In this document: positions 1 to 6,148 of the stretch, in pieces | Numbering within the stretch: the first letter of the stretch is position 1 | Layout: each line of letters opens with the position of its first letter | Notes under the pieces: generated by a model | Told to the model about the DNA's origin: nothing | Databases searched by the model: none | The model's input: only the letters and a program-made list of their open reading frames with translations | Assembly (NCBI GenBank): GCA_023474015.1 | Contig: JAMCYN010000149.1 | Span: 1-14,010, forward strand | DNA: 14,010 bases | DNA from: Armatimonadota bacterium | GTDB taxonomy: Bacteria; Armatimonadota; UBA5829 | Direction of reading: 5' to 3' | Translations under genes and position numbers: made by a program

Positions 1-532
1 GGGCGTAGACATAGGAATTGTCCGCGCCGTAGTAGACCATGCCGTTATTGCCAATAAGCATCGCACCGCTGATCCCGGAGCTTCCGATGCTATAGGGCGA
101 CGACCAGTCCGGGTCACCGCTGCTCGCGAGCGAGTAGACGCGTCCACCCAGCGTGCCGAAGCATATTGATCCGTCGGCATCGACCGCCGCGGTTCCGCTA
201 ATTATGCTGTTTGCCCTCACCTGCCAGGCGAGGCTCCCGCCGCTTGTGATGGAGTAGAAATACTTGTCGTACGCGCCGAAATACACGCCGCCGTCCTCGC
301 CGACCACGGGCGACGCGCTGCAGGTCGTGCCGGTCTTGTAGGTCCAGGCAATCTTAGGGTCGCTTCCGGCCTCGAGTTGCGACCTGCCAGTGCGTTGAGG
401 GTCTCCCCTGAACATCGGAAACTGTGCGAGAGACTGAGCTGTCCCGGCCGATGCAAGCAAAATCAGAGCCGCGAGCGTAGCCGATGGATAGCCGCGTTTC
501 ACCGCATCTATGGTGTAGTTCGATATTTGCAT
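1..532 (-). CDS. Secreted PQQ-type beta-propeller protein (3' end beyond window)
   Basis: Reading leftward from the ATG at 532-530 the frame stays open for 177 codons to the window edge, so only the N-terminal part is present. Residues 1-35 form a long Sec signal peptide with hydrophobic core ATLAALILLASAGTAQS. FPMFRGDPQRTG follows, the typical entry of PQQ-like propeller proteins. At least three beta-propeller blades then follow, with PVVGEDGGVYFGAYDKYFYS, AAVDADGSICFGTLGGRVYS and AMLIGNNGMVYYGADNSYVYA as repeated outer strands. The role is probably extracellular or periplasmic. PQQ binding cannot be inferred, because many such repeats are purely structural. A GGGTGGGG stretch lies about 7 nt before the start, and a perfect sigma-54 promoter lies just upstream. 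A PEP-CTERM tail would fit that promoter but would be outside the window. Confidence 0.85.
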   Translation of the reverse strand, partial: MQISNYTIDAVKRGYPSATLAALILLASAGTAQSLAQFPMFRGDPQRTGRSQLEAGSDPKIAWTYKTGTTCSASPVVGEDGGVYFGAYDKYFYSITSGGSLAWQVRANSIISGTAAVDADGSICFGTLGGRVYSLASSGDPDWSSPYSIGSSGISGAMLIGNNGMVYYGADNSYVYA

Positions 533-574
533 TATTGATCCCCACCCTTGAATCTTGATGCCATTGTGAAGCAC

Positions 575-590
575 TGCAATAATCGTGCCA
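575..590 (-). promoter_or_regulatory. Sigma-54 (-24/-12) promoter of the PQQ-propeller gene
   Basis: On the minus strand this reads TGGCACGATTATTGCA, a complete match to the RpoN consensus TGGCACG-N4-TTGCA. The invariant GG and GC have correct spacing. The transcription start should fall near 565, giving a leader of about 30 nt before the ATG at 532. That is a natural distance. Confidence 0.85.
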
Positions 591-950
591 ATATGTAGTG
601 CTGCAGACCTAAAAGTTGACTAATTATTTATGGTAGAGGTGTTAGTTATTGATGAGTTGTTTCGTGCTACGACACAATGTGGATATATGGCAGAGGCAGT
701 GACAAATATTAGTGTTTTTATGATAGGCAGGTTTGGAACGTTGTGTCTGCTGGGTATTTTGCCTGGGCTGGTGAATGCAGCGGGCAAGCAGAACCCGCTA
801 CACTTACGATCAATAGGCAAACAGTCCGGCTCCGCAAACCGGCGTTAGAAAATGCGCCCGCCTCTCTCGGTAGAGGCCTCTGAGATCAGGCAGGAGTTGG
901 ACCCGTGTCAGTCGAAGATGCGGAAATCTGTCAAGTGGACAAAAGCAAAG

Positions 951-976
951 GGCTGAGAAGATGCAACTTCTCAGCC
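951..976 (-). terminator. Hairpin with leftward terminator shape
   Basis: GGCTGAGAAG (951-960) and CTTCTCAGCC (967-976) are perfect 10-bp inverted repeats around a 6-nt loop. On the minus strand the stem is followed by CTTTGCTTTTG, a moderately U-rich tail as in an intrinsic terminator. On the plus strand the tail is GC-rich. No minus-strand gene to its right is recognisable. Confidence 0.45.
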
Positions 977-1144
977 GCGGCCTCCAAGAACGGTCATGGG
1001 TAGGGATCGCTTTGTCGGCCAACAAATATTGTAGTCGGTGCCGGACTTCGTGTCAAGACACCGCGGTGGCCAAGAAGCTGTCCAAAGCCCACTTCGAGGC
1101 GCACTTGCGCCGAAGAAGCGACGTGCTCATTCTTGAAGAGTACC

Positions 1145-1212
1145 TGTCATCCTGAACTTGATTCAGGATCTGGTACCTGCGAAGAAGATGCTGAATCGAG
1201 TTCAGCATGACA
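1145..1212. repeat. REP-like palindromic intergenic repeat
   Basis: Two 26-nt arms at 1145-1170 and 1187-1212 are inverted copies of each other with three mismatches, and they flank a 16-nt loop. The arm starts TGTCATCCTGAAC and contains GATTCAGGATC. Intergenic palindromes of this kind are dispersed in many bacterial genomes and are often linked to REP-associated tyrosine transposases. The palindrome creates an MLNSIQHL-like pseudo-peptide on the minus strand that should not be annotated as protein. Confidence 0.75.
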
Positions 1213-1282
1213 GCAAGACTGAGCTGTTGCAACGAAGCGACGTGAAGGCTCGGAGGAGGTGGTGTATATCGCTTAGATAGCT

Positions 1283-1385
1283 GGACGGCTAAGCCCACGG
1301 TCACTGTGGGAAGTCCGCGCCCAGGTTGCATTTTAGCCCCTGGTTTGCGGCGGCGTCCCCCAGAAAGTTTGCGCGGCAGTGCCGC
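1283..1385 (+). promoter_or_regulatory. Structured leader upstream of the 1462 gene
   Basis: Three consecutive hairpins are visible. The first has outer stem GGAC/GTCC (1283-1286, 1313-1316) enclosing CCCACGG/CTGTGGG. The second is CCAGG/CCTGG (1321-1325, 1339-1343). The third is GCGGC/GCCGC (1373-1377, 1381-1385). They end about 65 nt before the ribosome binding site of the next gene. It matches no riboswitch class I know. It may be a regulatory leader or simply a GC-rich spacer. Confidence 0.3.
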
Positions 1386-1461
1386 CCGCGTTTGGGAGGC
1401 GTGTCTTATGAGATACGCGGCACGGAAAGAATACCTGTTTACCTCAAAAGGAGGCTATAAG

Positions 1462-2367
1462 ATGCGAAGGATTATACTTCTTGTCCTGGCACTGACCTTG
1501 GTAATGGCCGCGCCCTCAATGGCGGGCAGGATTACCAGCACAATGATTCAGCACTACAACCAGGTCTATCAGGCCTATCCGGCCTGCTTGGACCAAGTGG
1601 CGACCGACTCCAGTGTGGTCGACGGCTCTGCTTCCAGAGTCTTCAAGGGCTACCTTGGCCTCGGTAAGGACGTAATCAGCTCCGTGCCCGGAATCCTGGC
1701 GATTTGCCCGGGCGGAACGACCTGGCCGAACTTCATCGAGGCAGCACAGGCAGGCGTGCCCTACACGATCAAGAACACGACTTTCGTCAAAGAGACGCCT
1801 GAGTTTGTGCAGTGCAATGACGTGTTCCCACCTCACAGAGTGACCCAGCAGGGCACTCCCAACATCAGGCTCTGGTGGCCGTTGATGTATGAGGTTCCGT
1901 CGACCACGTTCACGCTGACCATTCTCTATGGAACGCCGACCTTGTTCGACGACGACGGCGACGGCCCCAACCCGCCCGCGTGGGTTCACGTGGAGCAGTG
2001 GGTGTGGCACGTTGACGCCGATCTGCCTCACCTGTCCCTGCTTCTCGAGCTCTTCCATGAGATCCCGTTTGGCAAGGACGAAGTGCCGTTGATCTCCGAC
2101 GAGCCGCTCTATTGGGCGCTCCAGGACAAGATCGCTGCCGCCTATGCCGCATTCCAGGCCGGCGACACGGCTACAGCCGCCGCGTACCTGACTGACTTCG
2201 AGTTGGAAGTCATGGATGCCTGCATCCCGACTTCGCCATGCAACCCGAATCCGACAGGCCCCGGCACCGGCATTGCGAACACCGAGGAAAACCCGGCCTG
2301 CTGCAAGCTGCTTGTGGACGTGGAGTACATTCTCCAGAACACCGGCATCGGCATGCCCGGCAAGTAA
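1462..2367 (+). CDS. Exported protein of unknown family
   Basis: This 301-aa protein starts at the ATG preceded by AGGAGG (1449-1454) with 7-nt spacing. An in-frame ATG at 1409 is possible but would put 18 residues before a normal signal peptide. Residues 1-22 (MRRIILLVLALTLVMAAPSMA) are a classical Sec signal. The mature part begins GRITSTMIQHYNQVYQAYP and is rich in Trp, Pro and Asp, with an acidic loop DDDGDGPNPPAW and several Cys, including a C-terminal CC pair. Around residues 217-256 a helical stretch ALQDKIAAAYAAFQAGDTAT is loosely reminiscent of FIMAH-type C-terminal domains (K-rich helix, AGD turn, then L..F...V), but this is weak. I do not recognise the family. It appears monocistronic, with a structured leader and a following 10-bp hairpin. 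Confidence 0.85.
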   Translation: MRRIILLVLALTLVMAAPSMAGRITSTMIQHYNQVYQAYPACLDQVATDSSVVDGSASRVFKGYLGLGKDVISSVPGILAICPGGTTWPNFIEAAQAGVPYTIKNTTFVKETPEFVQCNDVFPPHRVTQQGTPNIRLWWPLMYEVPSTTFTLTILYGTPTLFDDDGDGPNPPAWVHVEQWVWHVDADLPHLSLLLELFHEIPFGKDEVPLISDEPLYWALQDKIAAAYAAFQAGDTATAAAYLTDFELEVMDACIPTSPCNPNPTGPGTGIANTEENPACCKLLVDVEYILQNTGIGMPGK

Positions 2368-2380
2368 GAGCCTGCACTAG

Positions 2381-2410
2381 AAGGTCCTGGTCTTCAACGG
2401 CCAGGACCTT
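2381..2410 (+). terminator. Hairpin after the 1462 gene
   Basis: AAGGTCCTGG (2381-2390) and CCAGGACCTT (2401-2410) are perfect 10-bp arms around a 10-nt loop, beginning 13 nt after the stop codon. The tail TATACAAAT has no strong U-run, so it may be a weak terminator or an mRNA 3'-end stabiliser. Confidence 0.6.
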
Positions 2411-2520
2411 ATACAAATCAGAACCAATCAAATACATACTAATCGCTGAATTACTTAAAGCTAGAGCTGACACCGAGGGGCTCAGAGGACTGAAAGGTTA
2501 TTGAGTCAGGACGGTTGCGG

Positions 2521-3198
2521 ATGAGGAGAATGAACGTGAACGTCAAAACCAATCTACTCGTTCTATGCGGTATTGTCTCGATGGGCACAGCTTGCGGGGC
2601 TGATACCCCCAAGCAAAAAACATTGCACTACGAGCTGAAAGTCAAGTCCGCGAGTTTCGGCGACATGGGCTCCAGGAAGATGTGGATAAAGGGTGACAAG
2701 ATGCGCTGGGAAGCCAAGACGGACCGCTTCCCCTTGTGTCTCGTGAAAAACAAGCAGGGGGTGTTCCTGATTCACCCGTGGAACAAGTATGCGGCGAAGT
2801 ATCCCGATGGTTCTTCTCGCGGCAATCCCAGTGTGCTGTTTCCCGGGCCCACCGGCCCAGTCCCCAGCTTCCTGGCGAAAGTCAAGGCAACAAAGCACGG
2901 AACCCAGAAAGTGGCGAAAGAGCTGTGCAATGTTTATACCTACACAGATCCGGTCACCCGGCATCAAGCTAAGATGTGGGTGGGCGTAAAATCGGGAAAA
3001 CCCGTGCAACTCCTGCTAAAGGGTGAGCGCGGAAAAGCGGACACTATCACCGCTGCGTATACCAAGTTCGAACTGGGCGCCAAGGCGCCTGACTCACTCT
3101 TCGAACTTCCAAAGGGCTACGCAATCAGGCCCATGCCGGCTCAGAAGCTTACGTCTAAAGCGACAGCTGAGAAGCCGAAGACTAGGAAATCGGGTTAG
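2521..3198 (+). CDS. LolA-like exported protein (possible lipoprotein)
   Basis: The product is about 225 aa. Start codons compete: TTG 2515, ATG 2521 and ATG 2530. I chose 2521 because AGGA about 9 nt upstream fits better, while AGGAG sits too close to 2530. The N-terminus is basic, followed by LLVLCGIVSMGTAC. Cys25 could be lipidated, though Gly at -3 makes a poor lipobox. The body looks like the LolA/DUF4412 fold: WIKGDKMRWE, then LVKNKQGVFLIHPWNKYAAKYP, and a C-terminal KAPDSLFELPKGY signature typical of outer-membrane lipoprotein-sorting-like proteins. These families bind hydrophobic ligands in the periplasm or outer membrane, and no specific ligand can be inferred. The tail after about residue 205 is Lys/Thr/Ala-rich and probably disordered. 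A hairpin overlaps the stop codon. Confidence 0.8.
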   Translation: MRRMNVNVKTNLLVLCGIVSMGTACGADTPKQKTLHYELKVKSASFGDMGSRKMWIKGDKMRWEAKTDRFPLCLVKNKQGVFLIHPWNKYAAKYPDGSSRGNPSVLFPGPTGPVPSFLAKVKATKHGTQKVAKELCNVYTYTDPVTRHQAKMWVGVKSGKPVQLLLKGERGKADTITAAYTKFELGAKAPDSLFELPKGYAIRPMPAQKLTSKATAEKPKTRKSG

Positions 3199-3207
3199 AG
3201 CCCGATT
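3188..3207 (+). other. Small hairpin spanning the stop codon
   Basis: AATCGGG (3188-3194) and CCCGATT (3201-3207) are perfect 7-bp arms. The loop contains the TAG stop of the LolA-like gene. It lies just before the larger fold at 3214-3293. Confidence 0.4.
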
Positions 3208-3213
3208 ATCATA

Positions 3214-3293
3214 GACGCTCGGATCGGCGCGCTCGAGCATCGGTTCAAGCCACACGGCCCGAACCTCGCGACAAACGCGCCGATTTGGGCGTC
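3214..3293 (+). ncRNA. RNA-like structure with 18-bp stem downstream of the LolA-like gene
   Basis: GACGCTCGGATCGGCGCG (3214-3231) pairs with CGCGCCGATTTGGGCGTC (3276-3293) over all 18 positions if the plus strand is transcribed. Fifteen pairs are Watson-Crick and three are G-U wobbles. On the minus strand those three would be A-C mismatches, so the fold favours a plus-strand RNA. Inside lie GGTTC/GAACC (3242-3246, 3261-3265) and GCC/GGC around an ACAC loop (3249-3258). It could be a 3'-UTR element, a terminator or a small RNA. The class is unknown. Confidence 0.4.
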
Positions 3294-3301
3294 TTGCACA
3301 A

Positions 3302-3336
3302 GAGTGTTGAGTTTTAAGTTTTGAGTGTTGAGTGAA
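3302..3336. repeat. Degenerate heptamer tandem array (5 copies)
   Basis: The sequence divides exactly into GAGTGTT, GAGTTTT, AAGTTTT, GAGTGTT and GAGTGAA. It lies in the spacer before the multihaem gene. Similar 7-nt-period arrays occur at 8997-9031 and, less clearly, at 8134-8154. Confidence 0.6.
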
Positions 3337-3378
3337 GGGAAGCGTGGGTTGTGAGTTGGGGAATGCATGCTCTAGGTT

Positions 3379-3431
3379 GCTTCGGACCGCGAAGCGAAGC
3401 GGAGCTGCCGAAGCCGGGACCGATAGGTCCC
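3379..3431. repeat. Structured dispersed repeat, copy A
   Basis: A GCTTCGG/CCGAAGC stem encloses a GC-rich inner hairpin and is followed by GGGACC-GATA-GGTCCC (3416-3431). Copy B at 12102-12154 has the same architecture and the same core, including CGGAGCTGCCGAAGCCG. Its second hairpin is GCGACC-GCA-GGTCGC, so one base pair has changed on both sides. Confidence 0.65.
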
Positions 3432-3485
3432 GAGTCCCTTCCGGCTTTCCACTATCCCTTGCTACCTCGAAGGGGGCACATGGGC

Positions 3486-4904
3486 ATGAAGCACATTCTG
3501 ATAATAATCGCGGCGATCACCGCCGCAACGACAACCTCGCACACCGCGAAACTTCCCGCGAAGGCGAAATCCCTGGTCATTCTTTATACATCGTCGGCCA
3601 GGGGCCAAATCCGCACTTGCAACTGTACGAAATTCCGGTTCGGCGGCTATGGGCGCGAGTTCACGCTGGTGAAATCGGTCCGAGCAAGCAGCCCCGACGT
3701 TGTGTTGATCGAGGGAGGCGATCTGACCGGCGGGAGCGGCTTCCAGGATATGTTAAAGACCGATGTCGCGGCGAAAGCTCTCAAGCTGATAGGTTACGGC
3801 GCTGTCGTGCCCGGAGACGAAGACATCCGCCCGGCGGCCGCGCAAGCCATGAAGCGGCTCAAGGCGGGATCGGTCCCGATTGTGTGCGCAAACCTGCACG
3901 CCGTTGGCGACCCCAAACCCATGTTTCCGTCATATGTAGTCATCGAGACGAAGAACCATCTCAAAGTGGGCGTGGTGGGGGTCATCGATAAATCACTCGC
4001 CGGAAGCCTGCTCGAGAAGGGGTCGGGGCTGACCGTAGACGATCCTCTTCCACGGCTGAAATCCGTAATACCCGTCGTCCGCGCGAAGGCAAGCATGGTC
4101 GTGGTGATATTCCACGGTACTCTCACCGGGGCGGAGAAGCTCGCGGCGCTCAAGGGTATCGACCTGATCCTGTGCACGCATCGCGGCGACCGCGACATAG
4201 CGTTTCCCGATAAGACCAAGGACTCGAACGAGGTCACGCTGCCGGTTGAAAAGCGCGGAAGCTTGGTCTTGGTGAAGTCGGGGACGGTCTCGAATTGGAG
4301 CCTGGGCAAGCTGGATATCTCGCTCACGCCAGGGCGCAGGATCGGCGAAGTGAAGAGCACCTTGCTTTACCTCGACCGCCGCTACCCCGAGGACCCCGCG
4401 ATGGTGAATGTCTACGAAGACTACAGCGAAAAAGTGACCACCGCCGTTCTCGCCGCGTCGAAGCAGTTCAAGAAGGAATCGGAAACGTATCTGCTCAAGC
4501 GTGGGCTGAACCCGGATGATATGCGAAAGCGGCTGCGGAAAACTCCTTACGCCACGGCGGAAAAGTGCAAAAACTGCCACGTCGATATCTACGAGAGCTG
4601 GTCGAAAACCAGCCACGCAAGCTCCATTGCCAGCCTGCAAAAGACCAAGCAGGAATTCGACCCCGAGTGCATCAGTTGCCATGCGACCGGTGTGCTTGCG
4701 CGCGACGGTTTCACGAATTTTAAGGAGACTCCCGAACTCGCGAACGTCCAGTGCGAGACCTGTCACGGTCCCGGCCTTGAGCATTCCAAGTTGCCGTCAA
4801 CGGATTACGGCAAGGTCGAGGAGCAGACCTGCCGCGCGTGTCACAACGACGAGCGTAATCCTGAGTTCGACTTCGATGCCGCTTGGCTGAAGATAAAGCA
4901 TTAG
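3486..4904 (+). CDS. Exported 5'-nucleotidase-like protein with four haem-c motifs (cytochrome c554-like)
   Basis: The product is 472 aa. ATG 3486 is chosen because AGGGGG (3471-3476) is 9 nt away. ATG 3480 would leave only 3 nt. Residues 1-21 are a Sec signal. Residues about 30-300 resemble the UshA/5'-nucleotidase metallophosphatase fold (VILYTSSARG, EGGDLTG, LILCTHRGD). Metal-ligand motifs are degraded: the usual D-x-H is SAR at 37-39 and GNHE is replaced by GDED at 110-113. A CNC pair at 45-47 resembles the C-G-C of cytochrome-linked relatives. The C-terminal part carries CKNCH (361), CISCH (395), CETCH (423) and CRACH (449), four haem-c sites as in cytochrome c554-type domains. It is probably a periplasmic electron-transfer protein whose nucleotidase-like domain is non-catalytic. 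Cytochrome maturation genes are not in this window. Confidence 0.88.
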   Translation: MKHILIIIAAITAATTTSHTAKLPAKAKSLVILYTSSARGQIRTCNCTKFRFGGYGREFTLVKSVRASSPDVVLIEGGDLTGGSGFQDMLKTDVAAKALKLIGYGAVVPGDEDIRPAAAQAMKRLKAGSVPIVCANLHAVGDPKPMFPSYVVIETKNHLKVGVVGVIDKSLAGSLLEKGSGLTVDDPLPRLKSVIPVVRAKASMVVVIFHGTLTGAEKLAALKGIDLILCTHRGDRDIAFPDKTKDSNEVTLPVEKRGSLVLVKSGTVSNWSLGKLDISLTPGRRIGEVKSTLLYLDRRYPEDPAMVNVYEDYSEKVTTAVLAASKQFKKESETYLLKRGLNPDDMRKRLRKTPYATAEKCKNCHVDIYESWSKTSHASSIASLQKTKQEFDPECISCHATGVLARDGFTNFKETPELANVQCETCHGPGLEHSKLPSTDYGKVEEQTCRACHNDERNPEFDFDAAWLKIKH

Positions 4905-4940
4905 GGGGCACTTCGACGGGATATTCATCAAATGTATGAT

Positions 4941-4992
4941 GGTCCGGGATTTGCAATCCCGGACCCCTCTTTGCGGGTTTGTAACGCGCAAA
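4941..4992. repeat. Paired hairpins (REP-like), possible terminator
   Basis: GGTCCGGGATT (4941-4951) and AATCCCGGACC (4955-4965) form a perfect 11-bp stem with a TGC loop. A second hairpin follows, TTTGCG/CGCAAA (4970-4975, 4987-4992). The pair lies 36 nt after the stop of the multihaem gene. It could terminate that transcript, and the double-palindrome form also resembles dispersed intergenic repeats of other bacteria. Confidence 0.6.
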
Positions 4993-5186
4993 CATGCGTC
5001 TATCCGAAGAGCCAGACCTCCCAAGCCTACGCCCCTTTCATTCCGCATTGCCGAAGCCTACCGCATTCAAGTCGGTCGCCGGCGTGTCAGCCAAAAAGGA
5101 CTTCTCCCCGTTCCCAGCGAATACTATTGTGCGTTCGGCTGCCTCAAGAGAGGCCGCCATCAAAACCAAATTGGGAGGTAGGCACG

Positions 5187-6083
5187 ATGGGGCTTGTTTG
5201 GCTGGGAATTATACTGTTTATTGTTTCGTTCGTATTGAAGCGATTTCACACGGAAACGGGGGACAAGATCAATCTTGCTCCCTGGGCTTGGACCGCTCGG
5301 ATTGTCGCGATGCTGATGATTGTTGCCGGGCTGCTGTCGGCGTCCATCGTCATCGTTCCAGCGGGCAACAGGGGCGTGCTCCTGAGGTTCGGCGCTGTTC
5401 AGGGCGTGATGTCTGAGGGAATACACCTGATCCTGCCGTATATGAATGATGTCGAGCAGATGGAGGTCCGCACGCAGAAGGAGGGCAGCCAGGCCACGGC
5501 GGCATCTAAGGACCTGCAGATAGTAACCACCTCGCTCGCGCTCAACTTCCACATCGAGCCCACGAGAGTTGGCGATCTCTTCAAGAGCGTCGGCATCGAC
5601 TACAGGAGCCGGATCATCGACCCGGCGGTCCAGGAATCCATCAAGATGGTCACGGCCAGATACACCGCCGAGGAACTGATCAAGAACCGCGCGGCGGTGA
5701 AGGCCGAAGTCGAGCTCGACATCACCAAGCGCCTGAATGCTTATGACATAGTTGTCGAGCCTGCCGGGCTTTCAATCACAAACTTCAACTTCTCCGGGGA
5801 GTTCAACGCCGCAATCGAGGCGAAGCAAGTCGCGCAACAGGAAGCGGAGAAGCAGAAGTATATTCTCCAAAAGGCCGAGCTTGAGCGGCAGACCGAGATC
5901 ACCAAGGCAAAAGGCGCATCCGAGGCCGCCAGGCTCAATGCCCAGGCCCTTCAGGCGCAGGGTGGCTCAAAGGTGCTCGCGCGCGAATGGATAGAGAAGT
6001 GGGACGGCCACGTACCCACCGTCTCCAGTTCCGGCGGCGGCGTAATCATCGACATCAATTCGCTGCTGAAGACGGCGCAGTAG
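5187..6083 (+). CDS. Prohibitin/SPFH-family membrane protein
   Basis: The product is 298 aa, starting at the ATG with GGGAGG (5173-5178) 8 nt upstream. Two N-terminal hydrophobic segments lie at about 3-17 and 33-58. The SPFH domain starts at IVPAGNRGVLLRFGAVQGVM and continues through GIHLILPYMNDVEQMEVRTQ, DLQIVTTSLALNFHIEP, RSRIIDPAVQESIKMVTARY and YDIVVEPAGLSITNFNF, all characteristic of prohibitins. The C-terminal third is a coiled coil rich in Glu, Lys, Gln and Ala (AKQVAQQEAEKQKYILQKAE), followed by WIEKWDGHVPTV as in bacterial prohibitin homologues. Length matches the family. SPFH proteins oligomerise at membranes and scaffold or protect membrane protein complexes. The substrate is unknown. 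The next gene starts 65 bp downstream on the same strand. Confidence 0.93.
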   Translation: MGLVWLGIILFIVSFVLKRFHTETGDKINLAPWAWTARIVAMLMIVAGLLSASIVIVPAGNRGVLLRFGAVQGVMSEGIHLILPYMNDVEQMEVRTQKEGSQATAASKDLQIVTTSLALNFHIEPTRVGDLFKSVGIDYRSRIIDPAVQESIKMVTARYTAEELIKNRAAVKAEVELDITKRLNAYDIVVEPAGLSITNFNFSGEFNAAIEAKQVAQQEAEKQKYILQKAELERQTEITKAKGASEAARLNAQALQAQGGSKVLAREWIEKWDGHVPTVSSSGGGVIIDINSLLKTAQ

Positions 6084-6148
6084 TTGACCCTAGCCTGCAG
6101 CCATTGTATAATCAGACCGATCATTGGAGAAAGGCAGGTTTTGGGGAA

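Larger units (their letters stand above)
533..1461. other. Long gene-free region of about 930 bp
   Basis: No open frame here has a convincing ribosome binding site plus protein-like sequence. It contains the sigma-54 promoter at 575-590, a small hairpin GCCTCT/AGAGGC near 860, a strong hairpin at 951-976, a REP-like palindrome at 1145-1212 and a structured leader at 1283-1385. A 72-codon frame at 630-848 lacks a ribosome binding site. Its second half (from 721) resembles a signal peptide followed by only about 20 residues, so it could be the remnant of a lost exported protein. Confidence 0.6.

Noticed and set aside
630..848. 72-codon plus-strand open frame
   Set aside because: No ribosome binding site before 630 or 721. 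Only a signal-peptide-like stretch of about 20 residues followed by a basic tail, so kept only as a possible remnant.
795..880. Words resembling a c-di-GMP-I riboswitch (GGCAAAC, CGCAAA, TTAG, CGGTAG in that order)
   Set aside because: The stem with tetraloop expected between GGCAAAC and CGCAAA is missing, the receptor helix does not form, and no gene follows within about 600 bp.
1053..1331. 92-codon minus-strand open frame with MLNSIQHLLRRYQILNQVQDD-like translation
   Set aside because: This is the REP-like palindrome read as protein, a known annotation artefact.
1485..1500. TGGCACTGACCTTGGT as a third sigma-54 site
   Set aside because: It lacks the invariant GC of the -12 element and lies inside the signal-peptide coding sequence.
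3993..4784. 263-codon minus-strand open frame
   Set aside because: Antisense shadow of the haem-protein gene. Arg/Pro/Leu-rich composition with no domain or ribosome binding site.
4940..4955. TGGTCCGGGATTTGCA as a sigma-54 promoter for the SPFH gene
   Set aside because: The spacing fits, but two of the -24 bases differ and it is fully explained as part of a perfect hairpin over 230 bp from the gene.
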